Assembly (NCBI GenBank): GCA_037903475.1
Contig: JBAJFG010000610.1
Coordinates: 372,001 to 436,000, forward strand
Origin: Ancylostoma caninum
Taxonomy: Eukaryota > Nematoda > Chromadorea > Rhabditida > Ancylostomatidae
Reading direction: 5' to 3'
DNA: 64,000 bases
Under the pieces are notes generated by a model. The model searched no databases, was not told where the DNA came from, and saw only the letters and a program-made list of their open reading frames with translations. Below are positions 11,697 to 26,600 of the stretch, one piece after another. A program made the position numbers and the translations under genes. How positions within the stretch are numbered: position 1 is the first letter of the stretch; each line of letters starts with the position of its first letter.

Positions 11697-14600
11697 CTAT
11701 CCCTGGATCCAAATAGGTGCTAACGGCGCAGCTTTCACGTTCTCCAAATCGATTCGCTTGTCGAGCTCCTCATCCAGTTCGCCGATCACCGCGCTGTGAA
11801 CGAACATATATGACAAGCAGTTCTGCGACAAAAGATAGACACAAGATGCAGTGTCGTGAAAGGAGATGTGAAACATGTAAAGACAACTAATTTGGCGTCA
11901 TCCAGCGCACGCGATTGTCCCGATAACATATCGATCGTTTCATAGTTAACACCACAACGACAGCGGCCATGCCAATCAAGAACTCGACAGTGAACAACAA
12001 GTGGCGGAGAATGTTTGGCGAGGAATTAATGACAACATGATGCGGCGGGCTCAGCTTACGACAGAATACATAAAGTGGTCGGCATTAATCCGTTTCTAGG
12101 ATGCGTCATGCATCTGACTTCCAATTGTATTAGAAGCTTAGAAGACGAAGAGTTGTGGGGGGGGGGGCGAGAGTAGCATATGATATACATCATCAACTCA
12201 TGGCTCTGTCCGTGTAGACAAATCTGATACCAATTTACCAACTCCGGAGGAATACATTCGGTCGAATCAGAGAGTGGAAAGAATAGATATCCCAATTTAT
12301 GATACTGATTTCGTTAGGAACGCATACCGCAGTATGTTCAGGTGAAAACCTAGTTTTAGGGAAGCGCACGTCCCCCCCCCCCCCTCCTCCCGACTCGCCC
12401 CTCCTCTTGCTGTCATCCTCCCGTCGATCGCTGCTAGAACTTCTCTCCTACTCGGGGCAATCGAGGGGAGGACGGCGGCAAGTGGGGCAAGAAGCTCATG
12501 CTCACAAATAGGGCGTTGATTTCGACGTACTACGTTGAGTCAGCTGCGTTCCTGCTGCACAGTTATGGGAGAGTAAAAGAGCGATTTGCTATTCCACCAT
12601 GCTTTTGTGATCACATGTATTTCCCTCAGTGTTTGGAGCGGCATACATGTTGGACTTTTTTTGGCGCATCCTTGGGTGTAACAAGATTGATAAGTGGGTT
12701 TGGTTTGTCCTTGAAATTAGACATTAATCATGACCGCTTTTAATTTGACTGAAACAAGCGTGACTTGATTGTCACTGATAAACAATAACCAGCATCGAGG
12801 TGGGCTCGCCTTGCAAAGAATGTAAAGAATCTCATAACTGTGCCAAAACATATTACGTAACGAAAACATTACCAGTGATGCCGAGCAGAAGATTGTGTGA
12901 ATTTTACCATTATTGTTTCATAACATTCAAACAATTCCGAATTAATGACTTCAAACGCTTCACTCTCCAATTAAGGTCCAATTTCACAAAAACCTGAGGT
13001 TTTGAAACACTGGTCTAGGATTACAAGGATTACCTTTTTCATATGTGGCTTGATCACAGAACAATAGAAAACCACCAAATACATTAGTAATTATAGATAG
13101 AACTCAACGTTCTCTGTTATCATAGCTAATAAATTAATATATAATGGAGTTTTTCAAATGAAATTCCAGGATTTGAAAGCCTAACAATATGCGAATGCTG
13201 GATATAGTGAACCTCAAAAGGCTTACCTATGGATAATACCAAGAAATCAAACAGACACAGAAACGCGCTGCCAATAACCTCGCATAAGGTCTATGCAATG
13301 AGGAAAACTACGCAGCGGGAGAACCGGATTTCTTCGAAGCTTCCACAAAAACGGAGTGATTGTGGGCCAAAAACAAATGAATCAGAGCTGAATGTTTGAA
13401 GTGGTTCACGAAACAGCTCAAAGCGTTCCTTTACATACCCCTGCTGGAGACGGAAAAAGTGGAAAAATATCATAGTTTACAGAGTAACTGATCTGAAAGG
13501 CAAAAAAGAGAGGTGGGAGTTGCAGAAATAACCACGCTGTGCTTCAAAGTTTAAACAGTTTTAAACAATATCTCATGAGATAGGGTTACACTAAACAATT
13601 ATGCCGTTTGGGGTGTTTATTACAGTACTTTTGGAAAAGAAAACACCAGAGTAGTAAGATATAATAAGTGAAGCCAGATGGGCTGACTGCAAGTGGCGAA
13701 AGCCCCGAGGAACTAGCTGGAGGAAGGATCTCGCATACTGAGGACCGGTTGCGACAGCGCAAAGGCCGACGAGCGGCCGCACAATCGATCGACTCGCGAA
13801 ATCCGACAGCTGGCGAGTGGTCCGCTGTTGAACTTCAAGGAAGTGTAATGAATTTGGATATTTATGGAGGTTACAAAAGGAGGAAGCCAGGAAGTTCCCT
13901 TGAGCATTATTCTACTGTTACGACATCACCTCTTTCTCTCTCCAGCTGACAGAGGAAATGACGGGTGTCAAGACATACAAAACCCTAAAAACTGTTTCTA
14001 CTCAATGGTAGGGTAGGAGGCTTATGTTATAGGCTTTGACATGATGCCACAAAAAAAAAAGATTTACTCGATTGCACGAGTACCGCCATTACAAAGGATT
14101 ACGGTACGTGTACTGCAGAAAATGCATATCGTAATTTTCTCGCATATCGCATAGGGTGCCGCGTCAAACGCTCATCGGGAATGTTAACACCTTATTTTGT
14201 AAGCCAACGCTATTTTCTCGTGATATAATTTGCATATTTCTGTCACATTTCTACAGTACGGCCAGCGTGACGTCGCGAAAATGTCTTCGATTCAACTAAT
14301 GTCGGATGCCTGCCTCCCGATGGAAATTTGGATGGAAATCTCATCGCGTACCCTTTAGACGGAAACAAGAATAAAATGATGTCCTCCGCCTATTCCACAT
14401 CTCTCAACTTATGTTTCACTAGTGAGACTGCAGTGGAAGAAGTGCACAAAAGCAAGAAGGTTTCTTTCCTCATTTTCACTGACATGAATCTCTGAAATCT
14501 TCCAGAGGGTATTTAATAAGACAAAAAAAAATGTGAAAGGATATATCGACGGCTTAAAACAGGCCAGTTTTTTTAATCACCAAGAATCTAAAATCTATTC

Positions 14601-17600
14601 AGTTCGCAAAGATCGAATCTATTACGTGTCCTTGCATCGTCACCAAGAACCGCAGGGTGGTGCTTGAACAACCTGTCCATCGGGATGTGAAGTGATAAAA
14701 ATTTCCAAAGTTCTGCTTCCGCACATTATTCTTGGAGCAGATAAAGAAGTGGAGGCCGGAAGGCGTTGAGTTGAGCGTGTACGAAGAGTGGGTTTGAGCC
14801 CAGCTCCTTCAGCTGCTGGCGGGTGGCCGAGGCAACGCGAGGTCTGGCATTTGAATGCAACGAACAGACTTCTTCATTCTTTGCCTCTTTTCTTGGATGG
14901 CGTAGGTGAGCAGTGGAGGTCGACGGCAGTGACTCACAGCTTAATGGCCGACAACGCTTCTTGTAGAGTGCGCCTCAGCTGCCGTCGGTCGTCTGCCACA
15001 TGGTACCAGCCTCCCCGTGCTGGTTGTTGTCAACAACTTACAGCTTCTTAGTTCCAGCTATCATCATAAACGTGTAGTTTGCATACCTCAAATGCGAAGA
15101 AAAGGAAGTACTTTTGAAAGCGCACCCATGGGTGGAATACCCTGAATAACATGCTCATCCAACCTTCACTTTTAGCGGAGCCAGCTGGGAACCTTCACTT
15201 GGAGGGGGGGGGGAGCACATGTAATCTTGTTCAATTTGATAGACAACCTTTACTTTCAGACCTTCGATTTTCACGTTCAACCTTCACTTTCAAGACCCAT
15301 GCTCACCACTATTCCACTTATGAGCGCACCTACTAAATATTGCACTTTCCGACAACCCAATAACGGTAGGATGATGATGATGAGGTCAATTTCATGCATC
15401 AGCGATGTATATAGTCAAAAAAAAATCCGCTTCAGAACAGTCCAGCATCTATCTCTTAAGTTAAAGATCCAGGAATTTTCTAACTTTTCTTTCTCAACGT
15501 TCTCTTCTGGACTTTCTGATGAATTCGTTAATTTCATCGTATTTCCAAGTGTTTGCAGCAGGCAGTTGAATCCACAGCAAATATTTGTGCTTGCAATACC
15601 CATAGAACTCAAATTTAGGGAAGATTTGCGTTGTTTATATATTTATACCTTATCATTGTATCTTTTAAATACAGGTTTTAGAGCTCTTTCTAGTTTCTTG
15701 AAGTCTCATAATTATTCTGCTTATATCTCAATTCATACTCCTGCACAAAATGAATTTCCGTCCCAGGCTCATTACCTGTATGAGAAATCACGGATATGGA
15801 TAGCGAAGCAACATTCCTGAGAAAACGTGTCACTACGTGCTCTTCCATAGCAATTTTTAGAAAAATTTGAGGCTAGCATCTCTTTCAAGTATGAATACAC
15901 GATAATCAACAGCAGATAAGCGCCCGCCAAATTTACTAACTAGTGACAAAAGCGTAATCTCCTGCAAGCATACATATGTCAATGAACAATTCGATTTGAA
16001 ACGGAAGCATGCATTAGACGCAAGACACCTGCAGAATTGGGCTTCCGGGCTCGTTGTGGTTTATGTTGCAGCTAAAACACCCCAAGATAAAAAAGGCTAG
16101 CAGATGGTAGACGCGTGCAGATGCTCGAATCCAATACCGTATCGTCTACCGTAATAGTGACGTACTTGGTCTTTCTCAAAAATTCTTGCAGTCTTTCTCA
16201 AAAATTCTTGCCTCACGCCGAACCGCCCACGTCACACCACGTATGATAATACATAGGTGATGCGGCACGGCTTAGCAGATAGGCGGTGAAGCGTGAGGCA
16301 AGTATTTTTGAGAAGGACTGTATGGAAAAAATTGCAGTAGTGTTCGCAAATGCAGACAATATGTTTAGCTGCCTGAATTATGTAATCCTTGAAATTTCAA
16401 CCAAACTACCAGATATCGACATTCATATACCACAAAATCGTTCCGATTATAGCAGTTTTAATGAACTTTCGCCCCTATTGTAGTAGTTTCACACTGGTAC
16501 ACTTTCTGCATAAACCACGGTCAAAGGTTTCTGCTACACGTACCATGCCAAGAAAACGGTGTTTTCGATCCCTGTCTTGAAATGGGATTCAAACACAAAG
16601 ATGATTTGGTTCAAGCTAGTACTTCAACAACAGTAAGCTCTAGCTTACTGTGGAATCTAGAGACAATCGCTAGTATGAGATGACTGAAGAACACCCTGGC
16701 GGTTGACTCCGCCTCTTACCAAACTAATGCAGGAATGTTAGGTGAAACGTAAAAAGCTGATGAGGAGGTCCTCTCACAACGTAGGATGACAGCTAAATTT
16801 TTTTTAAAAATAAAAGTGGAAAAGCGGGTTGGTAGTTGACGGTTCAGAAAATAGTAAGGAGAACAAAACCTACTTTGGAACGAAATAAGCGGAGAAACAT
16901 GTTTATATGTTCGCTTATAAAACGCTAGCAGTGAGACTTACCGCTAAAAAAATTAACTTTACAAAGAAGAAAAAGTTGCGAAACGAAGGTAGTTATGCTC
17001 CCATGTGAAATATTCTTATGTAGAACATGTGGAGTATTCTCGAGATACGCAGAAAATTTGTAAACGTTCAGTGACTTCCCTAGTTTCCAAAAATGCTATC
17101 TCAGAAGGGGTGGGACTCTTAGTAGTGGAAACGAGGCTCGGATAGAAAAAGTAGCTTCAAAAATCTGGCGCGTTCCTACTATTCAAAAACAAAATTGACC
17201 CTGGTGCCCGGAAGCAGAGAAAACTGTTCAACGACCTGAACATGTGCTTCTGTTTAGCTGCAGCTCGCTAAAAAATGGAAACATATGGCTCGCCTTTGCA
17301 CTTTTCTAGTCTCCACAGCAGAGCTATCTGGACCATACATTTCTTTACGGCTCTTGATCAGTTCCAGTTCTGAACGGCTAATCCGTGCCTAATTACTATG
17401 ACAGAAAACTACTGGAAAACACATTAGTACCTGAAGTATAGGAATTCACCATACAAAACAAGTGGTAATTTCTGGTTGCTCACATGGAAAAGTTTTCAAA
17501 TGGAGAACGACATGAAGATTGACAAACATCAAAGCAGGATATATGCATGACTTTTTTTTGCAATTTCAGAGTTCAGGGATAATCACTTGCAAGGCCGCTA

Positions 17601-20600
17601 AGCATGAGAACACCTACTCAAGAAATTCCGAGATGTTGGACACTCACTGCCCAGAGAATTTCGGGATCACTGTAAGTCTTGGAGGAGAATCCAAGAAATG
17701 ACGACCCAAGTCCTAACGCTAAATCGAAGGCGGAAGTCTCTTTATTTACAGTGGGTTGGCACAACTGTTGATGGTTTTCCTATACGCGCTGAGATCGAGA
17801 CGAAATGTATAAACAATAAACTATCTAGGATCTTTTCATCACATGTGCATTACGATTATAACATTTGGTTCATGACAGAACCGGTATGATAAATGTTATT
17901 GTTACGTGTCTTTTCCATTTTACTCACTGGACAAGCTCGGGATCAGCATAAGAATGGAAAATTAACTAGGCGTCGCTCATAGTAAACAGCGCCGTCACAG
18001 ACCATCCTTCTCTAGCACTGTTCAGTCGAGCAATCAAGGGGGAGAACATGCTCGACATTGAAGCAATCTTTTTGCTCGCTACTGTATAGTAATCCGCTGC
18101 CATCTCTGTATATTTTGAACGCAAAGCTCCAAAAACATCCAAAGCTTTTGTTTTTGGAGCTTTGCGTTCAAAATATACAGAGATGGCAGCGGATTACTAT
18201 ACAGTAGCGAGCAAAAAGATTGCAACTTTTGGTTTTTCGTCTATAACTTTTTCCAGAGCAAAGCGTGGGAGTTCAAATTTCTATGGAAGTTGTAGATACC
18301 CATGGGAGATAGAAACAGGGAATAACCCCTTTACTCCATTGACTTCACGTTTTTTAAGAAAAATTTTTCTCACAGCGGCCTAAATCTGTAAATTGGCACC
18401 ATCCACAACGTCTCATAAAATGACGTCTATCGCTAGGATCTGGCCACGAATTGTTCCTTGCAGCAGAGCCAACCCGTATGTGCTTGAAAATGTGCATGCG
18501 CTGACCACTGGTTGACATCTACAAAGACTATGTGAGATTAGTTCAGCAGTGATCCTCTATGGGTATTTCTGTCACCTTGGCTCCACCTATCGGCTCTATT
18601 TAAAAGGAAGGAATGCCCCTGATGGTTCAATAAGTTTGGATACAAGTGTTCGGTTTCAACGCAGATTATTGCTCCCTTGCAGTTCCGAAATATTCGGGGT
18701 TGTTGCCGTGCAGCCAATCGTGCACATCACGGAAAATAAGTTTTGGAATTTTTTCTGTCTCGAGGAGGAAGATACCTTAAGGGTCCCATAAATGGTGAGG
18801 ATTCTCCAGGGTCCCTATAATATTGCAGTGTGCGTGACGACTCATGGCGCCTTGAATTTGTCTAGACAGGACTACTCGAAGTGAAGAGGGTTGGTCACTA
18901 GCACGAGCATGTGTGGCCCCTTGCTCCACCTACGAGTTTCCCCACTTCGCCTAGAGCCTCTTGATTTAAAAATGTCTCGTTTAGTTTGTTTCATCTAATT
19001 CAAACTGAGTTAGCCAGTTTTTATAGCGCCAGGTCACAGTATCCCGCTTCAGTGATGTTTCGTAGAGTTCATTGCATTTTAGCAAGATCTACCTCATCAA
19101 ATTCAAACCGGCATGAGTCGCCACGTACACTGCAACATTCTAGGGACTCTGAAGAATCCTTACCATTTACGGGATCCTTAAGGTATCTTTTTCCTCGAGG
19201 AAGAAAAAAATTCCAAAACTTATTTTCCGTGATGTGCACGAATGGCTGCACAGCAACAAGCCCGATTATTTCGGAACTGCGAGGAAACAATAAGCTGCGT
19301 TAAAACCGAACACAGTAAAGGGGTTATTCCTTGTTTCTATCTCGCATGAGTATCTACAACTCCCATAAAAATTTGAACTCCCACGCTTTGCTTTGGAAGA
19401 AGTTATAGACGGAAAACCAAAAGTTGCAATCTTTTTGCTCGCTACTGTATATTGGAAGTAGAAATACGGAGAATGTGTTCAAAATGAGTCGTGTAAACAT
19501 GGAATAGGTGCATACCTTGATTTAATTTCACCCGTGTTCACATCAAAGAATACAGCGAGTTTCCACATTAATACACACTGTTGAGTACTGGCATGTTATT
19601 TCTCATCTAGCAGCTATTCACATAGAGGTACTACCGAGAAGGTGTCAACCTCTAGTTTATACAATCAAGATGATTCTCCTGAGTAATTACTTCTTTTGAT
19701 TCGGGTTTTTTAGAAAGTGCTTAGCTTTACTATAACAAAAAGTAGGAGAAATTCCCACGAAGAACAGAAAACTAACAGTGTCGGACAATGAGGGTCAAAA
19801 AATGAGTTAACTGGTCAATAACATCTCCTGAAGACATGAAGAAATAATGTGAATTGTATATGGATACTCTGCAAAGGAGATTTTTTTTTCTTTTCAAACC
19901 AAAATGTAACAGCAAAACTGTCCTGCGAAAAACAGATAAGAACAACACGTTGGACATTTCGGCACGATGATCATTTTATGCAATATCTTGTGAGGTCATT
20001 AGCATGCACGCGCAGGAATTTAATAGATTTAATAAAAACTTGCCTAGGTGCTTTGTTCGCAATAGCACACGAACATTGGAATTCTTAGGAAAGGGCGAGA
20101 AAGATTACATGAAGAGCATTTTTCGTCAGTAAATAACTAATTCCTATCCAAACGACAACTCAATTTACAGGTATTAACAGTAAAGCTGAATGAGCGGTAG
20201 TGGGATTTCTTACTGACAAATTTCGGAACTGAATACATTAAAAATTGACTCGACACTGAAAAATTACTCTACTCAGCAATGCTAAAGGGTCCACGGACAC
20301 TTACCACCGCGCGCGTAGCACCAGGCCGTTTTGCCTTTTTGAACTTGGGATGAAACAGCATACAATGCTCCAAAAGGTGCCCTATCTCACATTGGCACCT
20401 TATTGGTCATCTTAGGTCAAAGATGACCCTTCCTTTCTAGGGAATGACCGGGAACATCCGCTTTGAATGCACTGTCTAACCAAGGCGTGACACGCGCGAG
20501 TGTTAGGTGTCCGACAATCACGCTAAAGACATTTAGTAGAACACTTTTACTGGAGCGAACAGACTACATAGGAAGCAGGTCGCTGCGCCCGAGACCATTT

Positions 20601-23600
20601 AAACGCTTTCAAGCTTTCGGAGGTCAAGGGAAACACGATGGTCTTCACGCAACAACAATATCCTTAATTACGCATAACCATATTTGCTAATGTGAATACG
20701 AAAGAAAAATACCAATCTCTATATGAGTTATTGGGCTGATCAGGAAGTTCTGCGACACTCGTGCCGCATTCATGTAAAGGTGAATGTCTGTGCTGGATTG
20801 CAAATTCACCCTGAATTATTTCGATTTGTCGAAATCATGGGATTCATGAAATACCTATGCCATCAGTACTCGAAAATCGAAAAAAAAAATTTTCCCATAC
20901 ATACATATAATGTGCGCATAGTAGTCCCTAGAACAGCCGACCTTACGGTTCCATCACACATTCATCTAAGTGTTCTTTCCCTCCCAACACAGTTCACAGG
21001 TGAGCCTACCCGAACTGATGATGGCGTTGATGATATACCCCTATAACTAGGTGAAGTTACCCTACAAGTAAACAACTGGATACCTATGGCAGACGCAGGG
21101 AGGGCGGAGGAGCACTTCCAGAGAACAGGTCGTCGAATTAGGGAAATTATTTTATAAAACAAAAATTTTGTATCATTTTATTTTTAGTTGTTGATTTTTA
21201 TCGTCGTTTTTAAATTTTTTTTCAGTTGTTCATTTCTATTATCCTTTTTTCAATAACAACTTTTCCTGTTTAATATTACAGTTACTATTATTGGCATTTT
21301 CGTTATTCCATCCGGGCCGGGGAACGGCGGAGCTGCCACTATTTTTCGTGACGCATGTCCAGTCCAAGGTGTACGCCTAGCGGAATGGATATGTGCGCTG
21401 AGCGTTTAGACAGCATCGTACTAAATCACACCACGTTCAGGGTCAAGCGTGGTATTGGTAAAAATTCGACCCCGAGGCGACTCTTCCTCCTGCAGACGTA
21501 AAAAATGCGACCCCTTTCAGAGCATTTGATTTTTTTACGTTTTCAGTCACTGCAATTCAACAATTTGCAGGATATCCGAAGTATACTTTTTGAATTCAAT
21601 TAATTTTTAAAATTAATTTTCCACCTTTCAACTTTTAATTTTCATTTTTGAATTTGAAGTTTTATCAATGAAACAACCAGTCAGTTGTCGCGCATGTCTA
21701 TGTGGCACATCTACACACTTATTATGAGCAACTGGAGTGACGCAGAAGTCGTATTCGTGCTCAAACAGGTTCAGGATTCGATCCCCACCGTAGCCTAATT
21801 TTTGCAAAATGGAAAAGTGCATTTGAAGCAGTAGGGCGTCAAGTATCCATGTGTATGAACGAAAACAAATTGTGAGGACTTTTTTTCGAACTGTGAAAAT
21901 CGGGCGTTAGTGGTACTCTTTTACTCAGAATCAGAATCGTACACATGCAGTAGACATATGACTCGACCGAGTCAAATCGGGTCGAGTTTCGTACAAATCG
22001 ACTTTCGAGATATCGACTATTCGAAAATGCTCAAAAAATCGAATTATTCGAAATATCGATTATTCGACATGAGTGAAAAATCGAGTTATTCGAAATACCA
22101 ACTATTCGAAAAAGACGGTTACTCGACTATTCGTCGAATAACTCGACATTTTTATTTAGCCTTAAAATTGCTCACATCGCACAAAAAAATGGACGAATTG
22201 AAGTAAAAGCTGACACAAAAAATCAATCCATCTATCTCTTCATTCAAGTTACTTACATTTAAATGATTAAAATACACGTCTCTCAGACTACTAGGTTGTA
22301 TATTAAATATTTCGTAGTGTTTTCATCACATGAATCCAAAACTTTCCTGCTGTTGACGTTGGTGAATTTTTAGCTTTTTGAATTTTGAATGCTCGGGAAA
22401 TGTAAGCTCGCGGGATCCGCCAAACAGCAACCAATCTGTGCATTTTAACATCATTAACCACACATGGTTGACCTTATCTCCCATACATGTTCCCGTAATT
22501 TTCACTAAGACGTGTTCGCAGCTTTCGTCTCACCACCTGTGATATGTATCAAAGTGGCACCTCGAAAGTTCCGAGGAAGTCTCGTGGAATTTTGAGCGAA
22601 ATATGTTCCAGTTCCAAAGCTTAGGAAGTTTCAATGAGGTGCCCCTACAGTTAGTTGAGAAAAGAAAAAGGTTAGATAGGAGCAGATTTGGAAAGAGGAC
22701 AAATGCCACTTCACACCTCTAAAACTGCTTCAACGTTTTCCATCTTCCAACCACTTTCATTGGTGGAATAGAGTGAGTATCGTACTCACCCCACCTTCAC
22801 TTCCAGCCGAGCCGGGGGGGGGGAACCTTCACTTTGAGAGGGGGAGGGGGCGAAGCCCCCCTCCCACCCACCCTTGAGTAATAACGAACTCAGAAAATGT
22901 GTAGAGTTTTGGAGGAGGTGCACTACGAAGGCTCAATATTGGCGTCGGAAAATGGGGTGCATGGCAATGTTGGGTACGCGCCGCGGCCTGTGGCGCGCGC
23001 GGTATTGAACTTTTTCCAAATGCGACGTGGGTTTCTAATAGAAGAAGGTTTTTTCTATCGAACCGTATACAGCACGCCTATATTCGGTCGCCCCTTCATC
23101 CCGCCATTTTTTCCAAATATGCAGAATTTTCAACTTTTAATAGATTTTTTCAGGCTCGGTTGAAATCGTTTTTCACATGCGACGTGGTCTACGTAATCAG
23201 CTCACTCTGCTGCGTCTACTGGTACCGGACTCGGAGCTGGAAATTGTGTGAGAAGCTCTGCCGGCCGTTAGGTGAGCACGTCATAACTGGCGTGCTCACC
23301 TAGCCCTGCGAAATAGTGCACTGGGGGAGGAGACGCAGAGACTTTAGGTGAGCACGCCCGTTGTGGCGTGCTCAACTAACGGCCGGCAGAGCTTCCCACG
23401 CAATTTCCAGCTCCGAGTCCGGTACCAGTAGACGCAGCAGAGTGAGCTGATTACGTAGACCACGTCGCATCTGAAAAACGGTTTCAACCGAGCCTGAAGA
23501 AATCGATTGAAAGTCGAAAATCCAGGATGTTTGGAAAAAATGGCGGGATGAAGGAGCGACCGAATATAGGCGTGCTGTATATGGTTCGATAGAGAAAACC

Positions 23601-26600
23601 TTCTTCTATTAGAAACCCACGTCGCATTTGGAAAAAGTTCAATACCGCGCGCGCTAGAGGCCGCGACGCGTACCCAACCTTGCCATGCACCTGTTTTACC
23701 GGATGTTCAGCCGCCAACGGCGAGACCCGTGAGGGGCCTGTCCAAATCCACTACACATTTTCTAACTTACCTGTCATTGATGATTACAACGCATATTACA
23801 GATCCGTGGAGCGCGCCCTCATTTTCCTGAAATTTCGTCTCAAAAATCGGCAAAAATGTGAAATTTCAAACTCCCTTTTTTCAGCTTCTTTTCATCTTCG
23901 CCACCAACTGTGAATATATTCATGTAGTACTCCGCGTCCTCTCACCTATTCTAGCCGGCCATCATCTCAACTCTTATGGATCCCTGAAATCCCTGAGGCC
24001 AAAAATATCGATCGAAGGTCGAAAATTCCGGATGTTTGGAAAAAATGGCGGGATGAAGGAGCGATCGAATATAGGCATGCTGTACACGGTTCGATAGAGA
24101 AAACCTTCCTCTATCAGAAACCCACGTCGCATTTGGAAAAAGTTCAATACCGCGCGCGCCACAGGCCGCGGCGCGTACCCAACATTGCCATGCACCCCAT
24201 TTTCCGACGCCAATATTGAGCCTTCGTAGTGCACCTCCTCCAAAACTCTACACATTTTCTGAGTTTGTTATTAGCCACTTTGACCTTCACTTTTACATTT
24301 CCGATTTTCACGTTCGACCTTCACTTTCCAAGACCCATGCTCACCACTATTCCACCTATGACCACTTTTTTGTTCTTCCATCACGTCTTTTTTTTTGCCA
24401 CAGTAATATTTGAAGTGTGAAGCTATTTACGCTATTTACTGCTGAGGTTATGATGGTGTTATCATACTTCGATCACAATGTTATCACATATTCTTTAGAA
24501 TGTGGCTCAAGAATTTTCTCTGGATCTGACGCTAGATTGTTAGGGTAGAGAATACTTGAGATTCAAAAAAAAAACCAGTGACAAAATCCCCATGTCCTAG
24601 AGCTCATGGAGAGCGGAGTTATCCCTAGCCGAGTTTTTCTTCGCTTACTACTCAGCACATACTTATGTAACTTGTTTAAGGCTTGTTAAGTAATGGTTTT
24701 CAATGTTATTGGGCTGCACATTCTCTTTCAGTTAGAAAACTCATGTCTGGAATCGCCTCATTTAAGCTTCATAACTTTACATTCCTTTGGGTTTCGCCTT
24801 TTTCCTCGAACACTTTTCACATCTGGACGGTGGCTTACTTCAGTTCTCACTTTGTTTAACATTACGTTCCAGACTTGTTTACATTTTTAGTCGAAGTATT
24901 AGTCGTCCAAGCACCCCTTGGGGTGCATGCCATGGATAATTTCGTGAATAAAAACAGACTTCGGACCTAAATCTATGGGATGTAGTTGTTATGTTGTTCC
25001 ATGGTTACTAATGCTGACTCGACAAAATTTCAATACGAATGTTCGAAACCGACTATTGAAAAGATCAAAAAATCGAGTTATTCGAAATATCGACTATACG
25101 AAAAAGTTGAAGAACCGAGTTATTCGAAATATCGACTACTCGAAAAAAATTTACATCGAGTCAAATGTATAACGTGCGGATGTAAGGTTGTTTGTCATGG
25201 ATTTAAAAAGCGTTGGCATGTGACCTGGGAACATGGCTTAAACGCAGTGTCCAAGCTCAGGGCCAATTAGGGGTATGGGGTGTCAGCAGATGAACGGGGC
25301 AATGCTGTGCAAAGATGTTGGCATTTCAGCTCAGAAAATTTCAGCGCACAAAACCCCTTTTTTGAACCCTCTATTTTTGGAGGAAACGGGCACCCCGGCG
25401 CATCCACATCTCGTACACGAAGTTGCGCCGCGATCGGTCGATGCCCCCGCTGCAACTCCATGCCGGCATGCGGCCCTTGCATTCGACCACACATATGCAA
25501 CTTCACTCCTGTATGGAATTGCAGCAAGGGCATCGATCGATCGCGGCGCAACTTCGTGTACGAGATGTCCCTGCACCGGGGTGCCCGTTTCCTCCAAAAA
25601 TAAAGGTGTCAAAAAGGGGGTTTTCTGCATTTTTGAGCTGAGATACCTACATCATTGTGATCAGCATCGTCCCGTGCATCTTCTGATGCCTGACACCCCA
25701 AATTGGTCCTGGGCTTGGACATTGCCTTTAAGTTGTTCTGCTATCAGGAAGATTTGCGCTTTCTGATGCACATTTTTTATTTTGAAAAGTTTGGTTTATT
25801 ACGGTTGAATTCGCTGGAAAAAAGATGGGAAAATAGCTATTTTTATCTACGGTTCACCATCGCTTTAGCAACGGAACAAAACTCGTTCCAGATAACTTTG
25901 AAAGCTGAAATTTTAAATGACTATAGAACTTGACTTCCTCTTTGTAAAACATGTTTAAGGTTTTGTCAGCTTTCACACATACACTGAAAAGGCTATGATA
26001 CAACCTTATTTTTGACAAGTTCAAGAATGTGGTGTTAACCTGAGGCGAATAACTTCATGGTTACTTTGTTATGACGGAACAGTTTCAACGCATTACATTA
26101 GAGGAATATTGCTCTTCCCTATGCATTGAGCCGTTTTCTACAGGACCTTCCGATTTCATCAGTCACTGAGTACCAGCATACCTCAAATTTAACAAAATTT
26201 ACGGTCATGTCTTACTTGGTCATAAAAATTTCCAGTGAACGAGAAGTTGTGCGTCATTTTGCGTCCTCATAAGGTTTGATTCTGAGAAACCGCCTCCATA
26301 GCTTCGGAGGACTATGTGATGTTCCGACATCATCGACTTAACTAGGACACCTTCCACGGAATCGCATTTTGAGTTACATTTTTATTGGACGCTAGGAGTC
26401 GATTTACAGCCAAATAAAACGTTCAAACTTGAGAAGAAAGTGTTCGCCGAGGATTTTACACCTGTTATTTTTGGTACTAAAAGCAAATAGCATTCTGAAG
26501 TGTTTGCAAAACTAGCATCCGCACGAGTAATCGAACTTGGAACTCGCTGGTGAGAAACGAACTTCCCTACCTTGCTTTATCATACTACCCTCTTCAAGCG

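Noticed and set aside
11820..12060. Open minus-strand frames just upstream of the last lsm-8 exon, with sensible-looking peptides such as ETIDMLSGQSRALDDAK
   Set aside because: The LSM8 family alignment and phase fix the acceptor at 11794, so this lies inside the intron; an alternative acceptor at about 11825 would add residues not found in LSM8.
21700..21800. tRNA-like B box (GGATTCGATCCCC)
   Set aside because: No A box upstream and no acceptor stem; probably chance or an old tRNA-derived fragment.
25275..25766. 163-codon plus-strand frame and overlapping frames on both strands
   Set aside because: They lie within a TTAA-flanked imperfect palindrome, and open frames on both strands follow from its symmetry and GC content.
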